A stretch of DNA of 64,000 nucleotides. It comes from Achromobacter mucicolens (GTDB lineage: Bacteria > Pseudomonadota > Gammaproteobacteria > Burkholderiales > Burkholderiaceae_B). The stretch is from the NCBI RefSeq assembly GCF_902859725.1, contig NZ_CADIJP010000005.1, forward strand, positions 186,001 to 250,000. The letters are read 5' to 3'. Of this stretch, positions 13,144 to 21,404 are shown one piece after another (position 1 is the first letter of the stretch; every line of letters starts with the position of its first letter). Under the pieces are notes generated by a model. That model saw nothing but the letters and a program-made list of their open reading frames with translations. It did not search any database and was not told where the DNA came from. Made by a program: the position numbers and the translations under genes.

Positions 13144-14055
13144 CTACGCCACCGTGCGCAGGACAACGGGGCGCGTGGGCTCAGTTTCCTGGCTGGGACC
13201 ATCGAAAGCATCCAGCCACGACGACGCATAGGCAGCAGGGGCGGCCAGCGGCTCGCCGCCGTCGCGTTGCGTGCGCAGGCGCAAGATCAGTTCATCCAGC
13301 GGCATGGGCCGGCCCAGCGAAAATCCCTGCCCGTACCGGCATCCGGCCGCACGCAGCGCGGGAATGTCAGCCACGTTTTCCACCCCTTCGGCCACCACGC
13401 GCCAGCCCAGGCGGGTAGCCAGCTCCGCCGCGGTGCGCAGCACTTCAAAAGCCACGGCGCTGCGGCGCATCCGCGTCACGAAATACTGGTCGATCTTCAC
13501 CTCCGACAGCGGAAGCGCCGACAGCAGCTTGAGCGACGCATGGCCGGTGCCAAAATCGTCCAGGCTGACTTCGCAACCGGCTTCTTCCAGCCGAAGCAGC
13601 GACGCGCGCAGCACGTCCAGGTCATGGATGGGTTGGTCTTCGGTCAGTTCCACGCGCACCAGCGAGGGCGGCAATTCAGCGGACCGCACGCGATCCAGCA
13701 GGAAATCGATGCAGCGCGTCTCGGAAAGCGTGGTGGCCGGCGCATTGATCGCCAGCGGCACCGCCAACCCCAAACGGCGCAGTGTCTGGAGCGCATCGAT
13801 GACCCGCACGCAGACGCGCTCGAACAGCATGCAATCCAGCCCGAGCCGGTTCACTGCCGGGATGAAATCCGAAGGCATCACGATGCCCAGTTGCGGATGC
13901 TGCCATCGGACCAAGGCCTCGGCCGACACGATCCGGCCCGTCAGCAGGTCCACTTGCGGCTGCAGGAGCACGCGCAGCCCGTCCCGGCTGGTGATCATGG
14001 CGGTAATTTCCGCATCGCTGACCACGGAATTTTGGCAAGGCTCAGTGTTGATCAT
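13144..14055 (-). CDS. Stand-alone EAL domain c-di-GMP phosphodiesterase
   Basis: A 303-residue protein that is almost only an EAL domain. The residues needed for catalysis are all visible: EALVRW, the Asn in AINAP, VELTEDQ, DDFGTGHAS, KIDQ, AEGVEN and YGQGF. It should hydrolyse cyclic di-GMP to pGpG in the cytoplasm. There is no GGDEF, receiver or membrane segment. The first ~20 residues and last ~30 are not conserved. It is divergent from the FUSC gene, and the 258 bases between them show no motif I can name. Related in sequence to the REC-EAL protein at 38489-39715, suggesting shared ancestry. Confidence 0.88.
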   Translation of the reverse strand: MINTEPCQNSVVSDAEITAMITSRDGLRVLLQPQVDLLTGRIVSAEALVRWQHPQLGIVMPSDFIPAVNRLGLDCMLFERVCVRVIDALQTLRRLGLAVPLAINAPATTLSETRCIDFLLDRVRSAELPPSLVRVELTEDQPIHDLDVLRASLLRLEEAGCEVSLDDFGTGHASLKLLSALPLSEVKIDQYFVTRMRRSAVAFEVLRTAAELATRLGWRVVAEGVENVADIPALRAAGCRYGQGFSLGRPMPLDELILRLRTQRDGGEPLAAPAAYASSWLDAFDGPSQETEPTRPVVLRTVA

Positions 14056-14313
14056 GGCTTGCTCCAGATGCGCCCCGCTGTGATGCCTGCGCTGTCCGGG
14101 CGCAGATCAGGACACGATATTCGGCGATTCTGCGCTCTCTCCGCCATAAAGTCACACACATGTAACCAGAGGTGTTAAGGTGCGGGAATTCATGTTTCAC
14201 GCCGCGTGGCGGGCACGCTGCGAGACGCGCCTGACGGTGTCTTGTCGACATGGTAGGGTTGCCGTCTTCGGGCCCGGCCCGCGTTCCATTTCCGCTGTAT
14301 TTCCCCTCTCCGC

Positions 14314-16437
14314 GTGACTAGTCTGCTTACCCGTTGGCGCGCTTCCCTGCGCAATGTGCTGTGGCTCGACGCCCTGCAAGCCGCCGCCATCAGCGCGGCC
14401 CCCGTCATCCTTGCCGTGCTGGTGCACGAACCCCGGTTGGGCTGGACCGCCATCGCGGCGTTCTGGGCCTGCTTCGGCGACCCCGGCGGCCCCTTGCGCA
14501 AGCGCGCGGGATCGATGCTGGCGCTGGGCCTGATCGGCGCCCTGTTCTGCCTGCTGGCCAGCGCCAGCGCGAAGCATCTCTGGCTGCTGTTGCCCCTTAC
14601 GTTTGTCTGCTGCACGTTCGGCGGGCTGCTCCGCGTGCTGGGACCGGCCGCCGCCATCGTGGGCACCCTGCTGTCGGCCGGCTTCGTCGTGGCCGCCGAG
14701 CTGCCCGCGCCGACGCTGATGGAAAGCCTCTGGTACACGCTGTTCTTCCTGGCAGGCGCGGTCTGGGCCATCCTGATGACGGCGCTCGTCTGGCGCCGGC
14801 GCCCCTGGAAGGACGCGACCCATGCGGTCGCGCACTGCTACCGGGGGCTGGCCGATTTTTCCGACGCGCTGGCTCGCATGTACTCGGGCCTCGCGCCCGC
14901 CGCGGGGCAACAAGCCTGGACCGCCGTCGTCAAGCCCCAGCGCAGCGCCCAGCGCGCCGCGCTGGAAGCCGCCCGCGTCCGCATCCGCGAAGTGCTCGAT
15001 GCCCGGCCGTCGCGCCGGGCCCGCGCGCATCAATTGATGTACCTGCTGGACAGCGCCGAGGACAGTTTCATCGCCCTGGTCGCGGCCGCCGACCTGCTGG
15101 AATCGAACGCGCCGCGCTGGCTGGGCCGCAGCGCCGGCGCCCACCTGTCGCACGCCCTGCACCGGTACGCCAGCGTCTGCAACGCCATCGCCAGCACCTC
15201 CGACGTCAGCGATGCCAAACAGGCCGATTGCCTGCGCGAGCGCCTGGCCCACTACAACGCCGGGCTGCGCGATCTGCGCGGCGGCGCAATGGCCTACGCG
15301 CCCGACCTGGCCACCGTGGTGCCGGTGCTGGAACGACTGCTGCACAACGCTCAGGCGGTCTCTCACACCCTCTTCGACCAAGGCGCCGCGCCCGCCGCGC
15401 CCGCCCAACGCGCCGGCGACGCAAGCGGCGCGCGCCAGGCCTGGCAAACCCTGCGCCAGAACCTGCGGTTCGAATCCGATGCCTTCCGCCATGCGTTTCG
15501 CGTCGGCGTGGGCGCCACCATTGCCGTCGCGCTGTCCAAGACCTTTGCCGTCAACCATGGCTACTGGATGTCGCTGACGCTGGTCTTCATCCTGCAGCCC
15601 TACTTCGCGACGACGTGGCAACGCACCGTCGAGCGCGTGATCGGCAGCGTGGCGGGCGCCATCGGCGCCTCGTTGCTGGGACTTCTGCTCAGCACGCCGC
15701 TGTCGGTGGCGCTGGCGGTGCTGCCGATCGCGCTGGGCACGTTTGCCGCGCGCACCATCCATTACGCGCTCTTCACCTTTTTCCTCACCTCTCAGTTCGT
15801 CCTGGTCAGCCACATCCAGCAGCCCGAGATCTACGAGCCCATGCTGGCCGCGCTGCGCGCTTTCAACAGCGTGCTGGGCGGTATCCTGGCGCTGCTGGTG
15901 GGCTTTCTGGTCTGGCCCGAGAAAGAACCGCGGCAGCTTGCCGGCGCCCTGGCGCGCGCGCTGCAGCGGCACGCGGACTACGCGCTGGCCCTGACGCAAG
16001 AAAAGAGCGGCGACACGTCCTCGCAGGACATCGTCGGCCTGCGCAGGCTTGCCTGCCTGTCGGCCGACAACGCCGAGGCGTCGCTACAGCGGCTGCAACA
16101 GAATCCGGTGCATCGCGAGCGCAACGTGGACACCGCCGTCAACCTGCTCAACGCCATGCGCCGCATCACGGCGGCGGGTACGGTGCTGGAAATCCAGCCA
16201 GCGCTGCCCCCGGCGTCACCCGCGGCCGCCGCGCTGCGCGACTATGGCGCCAGGCTTGCGCACGTGCTGCACCCCGAAGGCCCCACCCCGGCCGGAGACG
16301 CGCGCCGCATCGGCGTCCCGGCGGTCATCGCCGACGCCGAACCGGCGCTCGCCGCCCCGCTGGACCGAATCGCACAACAGGCGCGCCAGATCCGGCAACT
16401 GCGCGAACGCGTGCAGCGCGACGAAACGGCGCAATAA
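14314..16437 (+). CDS. FUSC-family membrane protein (YccS/AaeB-like, putative aromatic acid exporter)
   Basis: A 707-residue inner-membrane protein with two clusters of hydrophobic helices (roughly residues 20-160 and 410-535), each followed by a soluble helical region. This is the layout of the FUSC/YccS/AaeB families, linked to efflux of aromatic acids and fusaric acid. No periplasmic partner gene (AaeA/FusE type) is adjacent, so the YccS-like single-gene form is more likely. The GTG start at 14314 has no clear ribosome site and could be slightly wrong. Substrate unknown. Confidence 0.82.
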   Translation: MTSLLTRWRASLRNVLWLDALQAAAISAAPVILAVLVHEPRLGWTAIAAFWACFGDPGGPLRKRAGSMLALGLIGALFCLLASASAKHLWLLLPLTFVCCTFGGLLRVLGPAAAIVGTLLSAGFVVAAELPAPTLMESLWYTLFFLAGAVWAILMTALVWRRRPWKDATHAVAHCYRGLADFSDALARMYSGLAPAAGQQAWTAVVKPQRSAQRAALEAARVRIREVLDARPSRRARAHQLMYLLDSAEDSFIALVAAADLLESNAPRWLGRSAGAHLSHALHRYASVCNAIASTSDVSDAKQADCLRERLAHYNAGLRDLRGGAMAYAPDLATVVPVLERLLHNAQAVSHTLFDQGAAPAAPAQRAGDASGARQAWQTLRQNLRFESDAFRHAFRVGVGATIAVALSKTFAVNHGYWMSLTLVFILQPYFATTWQRTVERVIGSVAGAIGASLLGLLLSTPLSVALAVLPIALGTFAARTIHYALFTFFLTSQFVLVSHIQQPEIYEPMLAALRAFNSVLGGILALLVGFLVWPEKEPRQLAGALARALQRHADYALALTQEKSGDTSSQDIVGLRRLACLSADNAEASLQRLQQNPVHRERNVDTAVNLLNAMRRITAAGTVLEIQPALPPASPAAAALRDYGARLAHVLHPEGPTPAGDARRIGVPAVIADAEPALAAPLDRIAQQARQIRQLRERVQRDETAQ

Positions 16438-16476
16438 CGCCCTGCATTGCGCCGGCGAGGCCAAACTCAGACAGGT

Positions 16477-16490
16477 TTGATGCGCATCAA
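16477..16490. promoter_or_regulatory. FNR/ANR box upstream of universal stress protein
   Basis: TTGATGCGCATCAA is a perfect match to the FNR/ANR consensus TTGAT-N4-ATCAA and is fully palindromic. It is centred about 71 bases upstream of the Usp ATG, which would allow a start site near 16525 for activation at -41.5. This suggests oxygen-responsive (low-oxygen) induction. Confidence 0.75.
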
Positions 16491-16554
16491 TGGAGCCCGC
16501 TGGCGAAACGGCAACCATACGGACATGGCACGCATTTAACCAAGGAGGCCCACC

Positions 16555-17391
16555 ATGTACCGCCGCATTACCGTCCACCTGGACCACGGGTTTGACTGCA
16601 CCCGCCGCACCGCGCTGGCGCTGGGACTGGCCAAGCGCCACAAGGCCGAACTGGTGGGGGTCTACGCCAGCTCCGCGCCGCCGCAGTACTACTACGGCGA
16701 ATCCGTCATGATGTCGCGCACGCTGAACATCATGAAGAACCTGCAGGCACAGAATCGGGGTGCGGTACAGAACGCCTTTCTGGAAGCGGCAGCGGCCGCC
16801 GACGTGCCGGCCGTCGTCCGGGCGGGCGAATCCTCGCCCAGCGCCACCGTTGCCCTGCACGGCCGCGCCAGCGACCTCATCATCGTCAGCCAGCAAAACC
16901 GCGATGACGTCGAAGCCGCGCACGAAAACGAATTCGTGGAACAAACCTTGCTGACCGCCGGCCGCCCCGTCATGGTGCTGCCGTCCAGCGGTGATTTTCC
17001 GGTGGTCGGCGATCGCGTCCTCTTGTGCTGGGACGGCAGCCGCGAAGCCGCCCGCGCGCTGGCCGATGCGGCGCCGCTGCTACAGGGCGCCTCGCATGTG
17101 GTCGTGCTGACCATGGACGAAGGCGCCGCCACGCGCAACGTCGAATCCATCCCCTTCGAAGACCTGGCCACCTATTGCGTGGCGCATGGCATCCCCGCGC
17201 CCGATCACGTGCGCCGCGACATCAAGGGCGTCGGCGTGGGCAGCACCATCCTGAATGCCGCCGCGGACTACAGCGCGGACCTGATCGTCATGGGCGCGTA
17301 CGGCCACAGCAAGTTCCGGGAATGGGCCATGGGCGGCGCCACCGCTTCCATCCTCAAAAGCATGACCGTGCCCATCATGTTCTCGCACTGA
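16555..17391 (+). CDS. Tandem universal stress protein (UspA family)
   Basis: A 278-residue protein with two Usp domains (about 1-140 and 150-278). The second keeps the ATP-binding signature G-x2-G-x9-G (GAYGHSKFREWAMGG), although Gly replaces the usual Ser/Thr; the first ends in GRPVMVLPSS. Cytoplasmic, with a role in stress survival in known homologues. A strong AAGGAGG site lies 7 bases before the ATG. The FNR/ANR box upstream matches the known anaerobic control of several Usp genes in Pseudomonas. A TGGCACG half-site at 16526 lacks a -12 element and is not taken as a sigma-54 promoter. Confidence 0.92.
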   Translation: MYRRITVHLDHGFDCTRRTALALGLAKRHKAELVGVYASSAPPQYYYGESVMMSRTLNIMKNLQAQNRGAVQNAFLEAAAAADVPAVVRAGESSPSATVALHGRASDLIIVSQQNRDDVEAAHENEFVEQTLLTAGRPVMVLPSSGDFPVVGDRVLLCWDGSREAARALADAAPLLQGASHVVVLTMDEGAATRNVESIPFEDLATYCVAHGIPAPDHVRRDIKGVGVGSTILNAAADYSADLIVMGAYGHSKFREWAMGGATASILKSMTVPIMFSH

Positions 17392-17414
17392 AGCTTATAC
17401 CCTGCCCGTCCACA

Positions 17415-17445
17415 CGAAGCCGCGCCCATCCCAGGCGCGGCTTCG
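17415..17445. terminator. Strong hairpin between convergent genes
   Basis: A perfect 12-base inverted repeat, CGAAGCCGCGCC and GGCGCGGCTTCG, with a 7-base loop. It sits between the Usp stop and the convergent dehydrogenase gene. There is no T-run on either side, but strength and position suggest a bidirectional terminator. Confidence 0.55.
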
Positions 17446-17468
17446 GTGCATTCCTGAGCGGCGCAGTA

Positions 17469-18425
17469 TCAGGCCGCCTCGGGCTGCGCGTCGCGCACGG
17501 GCGTCAGCACCGGCTTGCCCGCAAAATGCGCGGTGGCGTTTTCCAAAAACAGCGCAACCGTGGCCGCCACGGCTTCGGGCGACCGGCCCGCACTGTGCGG
17601 CGTCAGCACCACGTTGTCCAGTTGCTTGAGCGCATCGGGTATGAATGGCTCGCCGTCCACCACGTCCAGGCCCGCGCCCGCGATGCGCCGCTCGGCCAGC
17701 GCCGCGATCAGCGCGTTGGTATCGACCACGCTGCCCCGCGCGATATTGATCAGCTACCCGTCCGGGCCCAGCGCGTCCAGCACACTGGCGTCGACCAGGT
17801 GATGCGTGCCGGCGCCGCCCGGGGTGGCCACCACCAGAAAGTCCGATTCCGCGGCCAGCGCGCGCGGGTTGTCGAAATAGGTATAGCCCGACTCCGGCCG
17901 GGCGCGGCGGTTGTAATACCCGACGCTCATGCCGAAACCATTCGCGCCCCGGCGGGCGATTTCCAGGCCGATGGTGCCCAGGCCCAAAATGCCCAGACGC
18001 TTGCCGCTGACCTGCGGGCCCATGAAGCCGCTCCAGTGGCCCTGCCGGACCCAGGCGTCCGCCTGCGGCAGCCGGCGCGCCGCGCCCAGCAGCAGCGCCA
18101 TTGCGTGATCGGCGACAGAGACCGCATTTGCGCCCGGACCGTTCGTCACGACAATGCCGCGCGCCTGCGCCGCCAAGAGATCGATGTTTTCGTAGCCGAC
18201 ACCCAGCGAACAGACGATACTCAGGTTCGGAAGCGCCGCCATTTCGTCGGCCCGCAGGCCAGTGGCGCCACGCGTCAGGACCGCGCGGATCTGCCCGCCA
18301 TGCGCTTGGATGGCCTGCGCGCGGGTCTGGTCGGTGGTGGCGAGAATCGGGCGAAAACCCTGGGATTCGATGACGGGAAGGTAGTCCTGAACGCTGTCGA
18401 TCAGGATGAGTAAGGGGATGCTCAT
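17469..18425 (-). pseudogene. D-2-hydroxyacid dehydrogenase (hydroxypyruvate/2-ketogluconate reductase type), interrupted by one in-frame TAG
   Basis: Two open segments in the same frame, 17754-18425 (223 residues) and the region down to 17469, together make a normal ~318-residue NAD(P)-dependent 2-hydroxyacid dehydrogenase. Visible features are LGLGTIGLEI (nucleotide fold), then [12 protein letters not shown] with catalytic Arg, GLDVVDGEP with Glu, and LTPHSAGRS with His. A single TAG (CTA at 17754-17756 on the plus strand) falls between GPDG and LINIARGS, where relatives often have an aromatic or aliphatic residue such as Tyr, so a one-base change TAC/TAT to TAG would explain it. All catalytic residues lie after the stop, so the truncated product should be inactive. 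A recent nonsense mutation or a sequencing error are both possible; the rest of the frame is intact. Confidence 0.85.
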
Positions 18426-18575
18426 GGGGGCTGCGGGATCTAGGTGGGTTGCTGCTGAAACCCGCAGATCTTATGCCCGACGCGGCGCGCGCGCCAGGAC
18501 GGCAGGGCCGCCCCGGGCCCTGCTGGCGGCTCGCCAGACGCGCGGGCGTCCGGCGGCCATCAGCGTGTCATGGCG

Positions 18576-18728
18576 CTATATGCGTCCCATCAACAGCAGC
18601 ACGATGAGCACGATCACAACGATGCCCAAGAGGCCGCTCGGGTAGTAACCCCAGCTACGGCTGTGAGGCCAGGCGGGGACGGCGCCGATGAGCAACAGGA
18701 TCAGGATGATCAGCAGGATGGTCGACAT
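18576..18728 (-). CDS. DUF3309 small membrane protein
   Basis: A 50-residue protein with two hydrophobic segments around a conserved centre, WPHSRSWGYYPSG, and the ending LLLMGRI. This is the typical DUF3309 pattern (short, two-helix, inner membrane), often found among stress-induced genes in Proteobacteria. The ATG at 18728 has GGAGTCATT upstream. It lies 47 bases downstream of the acidic Pro-rich gene on the same strand, so both may share the sigma-54-type promoter at 19026-19040. Function unknown. Confidence 0.88.
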   Translation of the reverse strand: MSTILLIILILLLIGAVPAWPHSRSWGYYPSGLLGIVVIVLIVLLLMGRI

Positions 18729-18775
18729 AATGACTCCTTGGATTTATTGATTTGAGTTGTGGAAGGGGCGAAGGA

Positions 18776-18940
18776 TCAGGCGTCTTTCGGCGGCACGATT
18801 TCCTTGACGGGATGGGACAGCGGCGGCAGGTCCACGTCCGGCTCATCGGTATCCGGGTCGACCGGCAAGTCCCCCGGCGGCGAGCCGGGCGGGATCGGAT
18901 CCGGCTTCGGCGGCACATGTAGTTGCAGGACGGTTTGCAT
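18776..18940 (-). CDS. Small Pro/Asp-rich protein
   Basis: A 54-residue protein rich in Pro and Asp (MQTVLQLHVPPKPDPIPPGS start), with no membrane segment and likely disordered. The ATG at 18940 follows GAGGAG; the longer frame to 19174 runs into the topoisomerase gene on the other strand and is not credible. A sigma-54-like element starts 86 bases upstream. I do not recognise the family. Confidence 0.7.
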   Translation of the reverse strand: MQTVLQLHVPPKPDPIPPGSPPGDLPVDPDTDEPDVDLPPLSHPVKEIVPPKDA

Positions 18941-19025
18941 TGCACTCTCCTCTGAAGATTCTCTCGCGGGCAGCGCGGCCGGTCGGCGGGCGGTTCCGGC
19001 GGCGCGATTGCCGACAAGGCATTCA

Positions 19026-19040
19026 GCAAGCGGCGTGCCC
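19026..19040 (-). promoter_or_regulatory. Sigma-54 -24/-12 promoter candidate
   Basis: Minus strand reads GGGCACG-CCGC-TTGC, a GG-N10-GC element with consensus GGCACG and TTGC. Predicted start near 19014, giving a ~74-base leader to the Pro/Asp-rich gene and probably DUF3309. Confidence 0.75.
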
Positions 19041-19071
19041 AAAGCCGTCCACGCCCGCGATCGCCGCCGCC

Positions 19072-19086
19072 GGGAACGCGGCATGC
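19072..19086 (+). promoter_or_regulatory. Weak sigma-54-like element before topoisomerase IB
   Basis: GGGAACG-CGGC-ATGC keeps GG-N10-GC but differs from GGCACG/TTGC at two bases. It shares GGGAACG with the stronger site at 21342. Predicted start near 19098, 25 bases before the ATG. It lies back to back with the minus-strand element at 19026-19040. Confidence 0.4.
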
Positions 19087-19122
19087 TGTAGCCCAGCGCT
19101 ACCGCGCGCACCCGGAGATTGA

Positions 19123-20175
19123 ATGAGCACCCGCACGCAAAAGGACCCGGATCCGTTGCCCGTCGAAGAGGCATCGCTGACCTATGTGGACGACACGCAG
19201 CCCGGCTACACCCGTGTGCGCGTTAACGCCCAGACGTTTCACTATCTGGACGAGAAAGGCGCGCGCATTACCGACGAGGCGCAGATCCAACGCATCAACG
19301 CCCTGGCCATCCCGCCCGCGTACGAAAACGTATGGATCTGCCCGCTGGCGGACGGGCATCTTCAGGCCACGGCGCGCGATGCGCGCGGCCGCAAGCAATA
19401 TCGCTATCACCCCGGCTGGACGGCGGTGCGCGACGCCACCAAATACAAGAATCTGCTGTCCTTCGGTCACGCACTGCCCCGCATCCGGCGCCAGGTCGAG
19501 CGCGACATGAAGATACCGGGCCTCACGCAGGACAAGGTGGTCGCCACTTTGGTCCGCCTGCTGGAGATCACCCTGATCCGCGTTGGCGGGCGCGAGTACG
19601 CGCGTGCCAACAAATCCTACGGCCTGACAACGCTCAAGCGCCGGCACACGACCGTGGCCGGCAGCCGTTTCCGGTTCAGGTTCCAGGGCAAGAGCGGCGT
19701 TGCCCACGACGTCACGGTCACGGACCGGCGGGTGGCGCGCATCATCAAGCAATGCCTGGACATTCCGGGCCAGCAGCTGTTTCAGTATCTGGATGCCGAC
19801 GGCGACAAGCGCCCTGTCGATTCGGGCGCCGTGAATGCGTACCTGCGTAATGCCGGCGGCGGCGAATACACCGCCAAACACTACCGCACCTGGGCGGGTT
19901 CCGTGATGGCCTTTGCCGCGCTGCAGTCGCGCCCATTCGAGGACGAGCGCCGCGCCAAGCAGGAGGCGGTGGACGTCATCAAGGCCGTGTCAAAACGGCT
20001 GGCGAACACGCCCGCCGTGTGCCGCGCGTGCTACGTGCACCCGGCCATCATGGAGGCCTACCTGACCGGCACGCTGCCCACGCGGACGGCCGCCCCAGCA
20101 GGCCCCCGCGGGCTCAGCGCCGACGAGCGGCGCCTGCTCGCGTTTCTTCATGAGCAGGCGGCCGGCGATGCGTGA
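19123..20175 (+). CDS. DNA topoisomerase IB (poxvirus/bacterial type)
   Basis: A 350-residue type IB topoisomerase that relaxes supercoils through a 3'-phosphotyrosine. Visible: the N-terminal domain (IPPAYENVWICP, RQYRYHP-like segment), catalytic Arg/Lys region (RVGGREYARANKSYGLTTL), the KHYRTWAGS block and the nucleophile Tyr in CRACYVHPAIMEAY. The ATG at 19123 follows CCGGAGATTGA. Bacterial TopIB is an accessory enzyme, often found with stress or ligase clusters. Here it sits among small stress genes and may be driven by a weak sigma-54-like element. It ends exactly where the convergent small gene ends. Confidence 0.93.
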   Translation: MSTRTQKDPDPLPVEEASLTYVDDTQPGYTRVRVNAQTFHYLDEKGARITDEAQIQRINALAIPPAYENVWICPLADGHLQATARDARGRKQYRYHPGWTAVRDATKYKNLLSFGHALPRIRRQVERDMKIPGLTQDKVVATLVRLLEITLIRVGGREYARANKSYGLTTLKRRHTTVAGSRFRFRFQGKSGVAHDVTVTDRRVARIIKQCLDIPGQQLFQYLDADGDKRPVDSGAVNAYLRNAGGGEYTAKHYRTWAGSVMAFAALQSRPFEDERRAKQEAVDVIKAVSKRLANTPAVCRACYVHPAIMEAYLTGTLPTRTAAPAGPRGLSADERRLLAFLHEQAAGDA

Positions 20176-20427
20176 TCAGAGAATCGAGGAGCGCGCATTC
20201 TTGGCGCGGGGCTGCGGCGCGGAGCCGTCGGCCCAATTCGATTCGGTCTTGTTGTCGACCACCTCGCGCTTGTCGCGAGCGGCCTCGTCGGGCGTATGGG
20301 CATCGGGTTTATCCGGTAGATTCGGCACGTCGACGGGACCGCTCGGCGGCAGTATCTTAGCGTTGTCCTGCGCGGAGTTGCCGGCGCGCGCCGACGAGGT
20401 GGTTTTGGATGTGGACGAAGGTTTCAC
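20176..20427 (-). CDS. Small hydrophilic protein of unknown function
   Basis: An 83-residue polar, low-complexity protein (Ser, Asp, Pro, Asn rich; central SGPVDVPNLPDKPDAHTPDE). No signal peptide or membrane segment. The GTG at 20427 is preferred because GCGGGAGAACACC precedes it with good spacing; an ATG at 20457 would add 10 residues without a clear ribosome site. A sigma-54-like sequence at 20514-20528 has an 11-base instead of 10-base spacer, so its promoter is uncertain. Composition matches the other small genes in the cluster. Confidence 0.65.
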   Translation of the reverse strand: MKPSSTSKTTSSARAGNSAQDNAKILPPSGPVDVPNLPDKPDAHTPDEAARDKREVVDNKTESNWADGSAPQPRAKNARSSIL

Positions 20428-20575
20428 GGTGTTCTCCCGCCAGTTGCGAACCTTCATCCTACGGCCCCTCGCCCGCAGGAAAAACTGTCAAGACCTTCAA
20501 ATTGCAAGCGGATGTGCCGCCGCGCCAGCCGCGCCTGTGTGGCCGGGCGGCCGCGGCCGCTCACAAGGAGATGCA

Positions 20576-20905
20576 ATGCGAGACCCAAACTTCGAACAAT
20601 GTGTGCAAGCCTGCTATGAATGCGCGGTAGCGTGCGATCAATGCGCAGCCGCGTGCCTGCGACAGAATCCGGCGCAGATGCGCGCGAGCATCGCCTTGTG
20701 CACCGATTGCGCCGAGGTCTGCCGGTTGTGCGCGGCCATGCTGGCCCGCGGCGGCGAATTCGCCCAGGCGCTCTGCACGTTGTGCGCGCTGGTCTGCGAC
20801 GCCTGTGCGCGGCAATGTTCCACGCACGACGCCGAGCACTGCCAGATCTGCGCGGGCGCCTGCATCGCCTGCACGCTGGCATGCCGAGACATGGTCGAGG
20901 CGTAA
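20576..20905 (+). CDS. Cys-rich four-helix copper-binding protein (Csp3-like, cytosolic)
   Basis: A 109-residue protein with 20 Cys residues arranged in repeated C-x3-C and C-x2-C spacings along four helices (Cys 9-27, 42-52, 67-81, 89-103). This is the signature of Csp copper-storage proteins, whose helix bundle is lined with Cu(I)-binding thiols. No signal peptide or Tat motif, so a cytosolic Csp3-like form is expected. The ATG at 20576 follows AAGGAGATGCA. No copper exporter or CueR-type regulator is adjacent; its neighbours are stress genes, so it may serve as a thiol/copper buffer in stress (inference). Confidence 0.9.
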   Translation: MRDPNFEQCVQACYECAVACDQCAAACLRQNPAQMRASIALCTDCAEVCRLCAAMLARGGEFAQALCTLCALVCDACARQCSTHDAEHCQICAGACIACTLACRDMVEA

Positions 20906-20979
20906 GCCTCGCCCCGCCGCGCGGCCGCCCGGGCCGGCCGCAACGGCGCATTTTTCCGCCCGACAGTCAGGAGCTTTCG

Positions 20980-21321
20980 ATGGCCACCACGAATACCCCC
21001 ATGCCTTCCGACTTCCCCGAGAACGGCCCCGACAATCGTGGCGCCTACAGGCGCTCGCGGCATCCGGAAAGCTGGATCGACGAGCTGGAAGCCACGCTCA
21101 GCGACACTTCGGCAACGGACCTTGAAGCCCTGAAGGCGCGCTTGAACGACCAGCTGCAAGCCACGCGCCAGAGCCTGCGCGAGGCGTCCGACAACGCCCA
21201 TGACCTCATGCGCGAGACCCTGGACTGCACCGAGGACTACATCCACGCGCGTCCCTGGCAGGCAGTCGGGCTGGTGGCGGGTGCGGCCTTTCTGCTCGGC
21301 GTCATTGTCGGCCGCCAGTAG
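20980..21321 (+). CDS. DUF883/ElaB-family membrane-anchored protein
   Basis: A 113-residue protein with a charged helical body (SWIDELEATLSD, LEALKARLNDQLQATRQSL) and one C-terminal membrane segment ending GVIVGRQ. This is the ElaB/YqjD/YgaM layout; in E. coli these are stationary-phase, RpoS-dependent tail-anchored proteins that bind ribosomes or protect against stress. The ATG follows CAGGAGCTTTCG. It lies 74 bases after the Csp gene with no evident terminator, so the two may be co-transcribed. Confidence 0.88.
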   Translation: MATTNTPMPSDFPENGPDNRGAYRRSRHPESWIDELEATLSDTSATDLEALKARLNDQLQATRQSLREASDNAHDLMRETLDCTEDYIHARPWQAVGLVAGAAFLLGVIVGRQ

Positions 21322-21341
21322 GCCGTTCCCATGCGGTCGCC

Positions 21342-21356
21342 GGGAACGGCGTTTGC
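21342..21356 (+). promoter_or_regulatory. Sigma-54 -24/-12 promoter candidate
   Basis: GGGAACG-GCGT-TTGC, spacing GG-N10-GC, one mismatch to GGCACG. Predicted start near 21368, 37 bases before the SDR ATG. Confidence 0.62.
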
Positions 21357-21404
21357 TCGTCGCCCATTGCAAGGCGCATCCCGCGCCGCCCAATGGGAGA
21401 ACAC

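Noticed and set aside
16526-16540. TGGCACG half-site before the universal stress protein
   Set aside because: The -12 position reads TAAC with no GC, so only the -24 half is present.
20514-20528. Sigma-54-like GGCAC/TTGC upstream of the small gene at 20176-20427
   Set aside because: The spacing between GG and GC is 11 instead of 10 bases, which usually abolishes sigma-54 promoter function; kept only as a remark.
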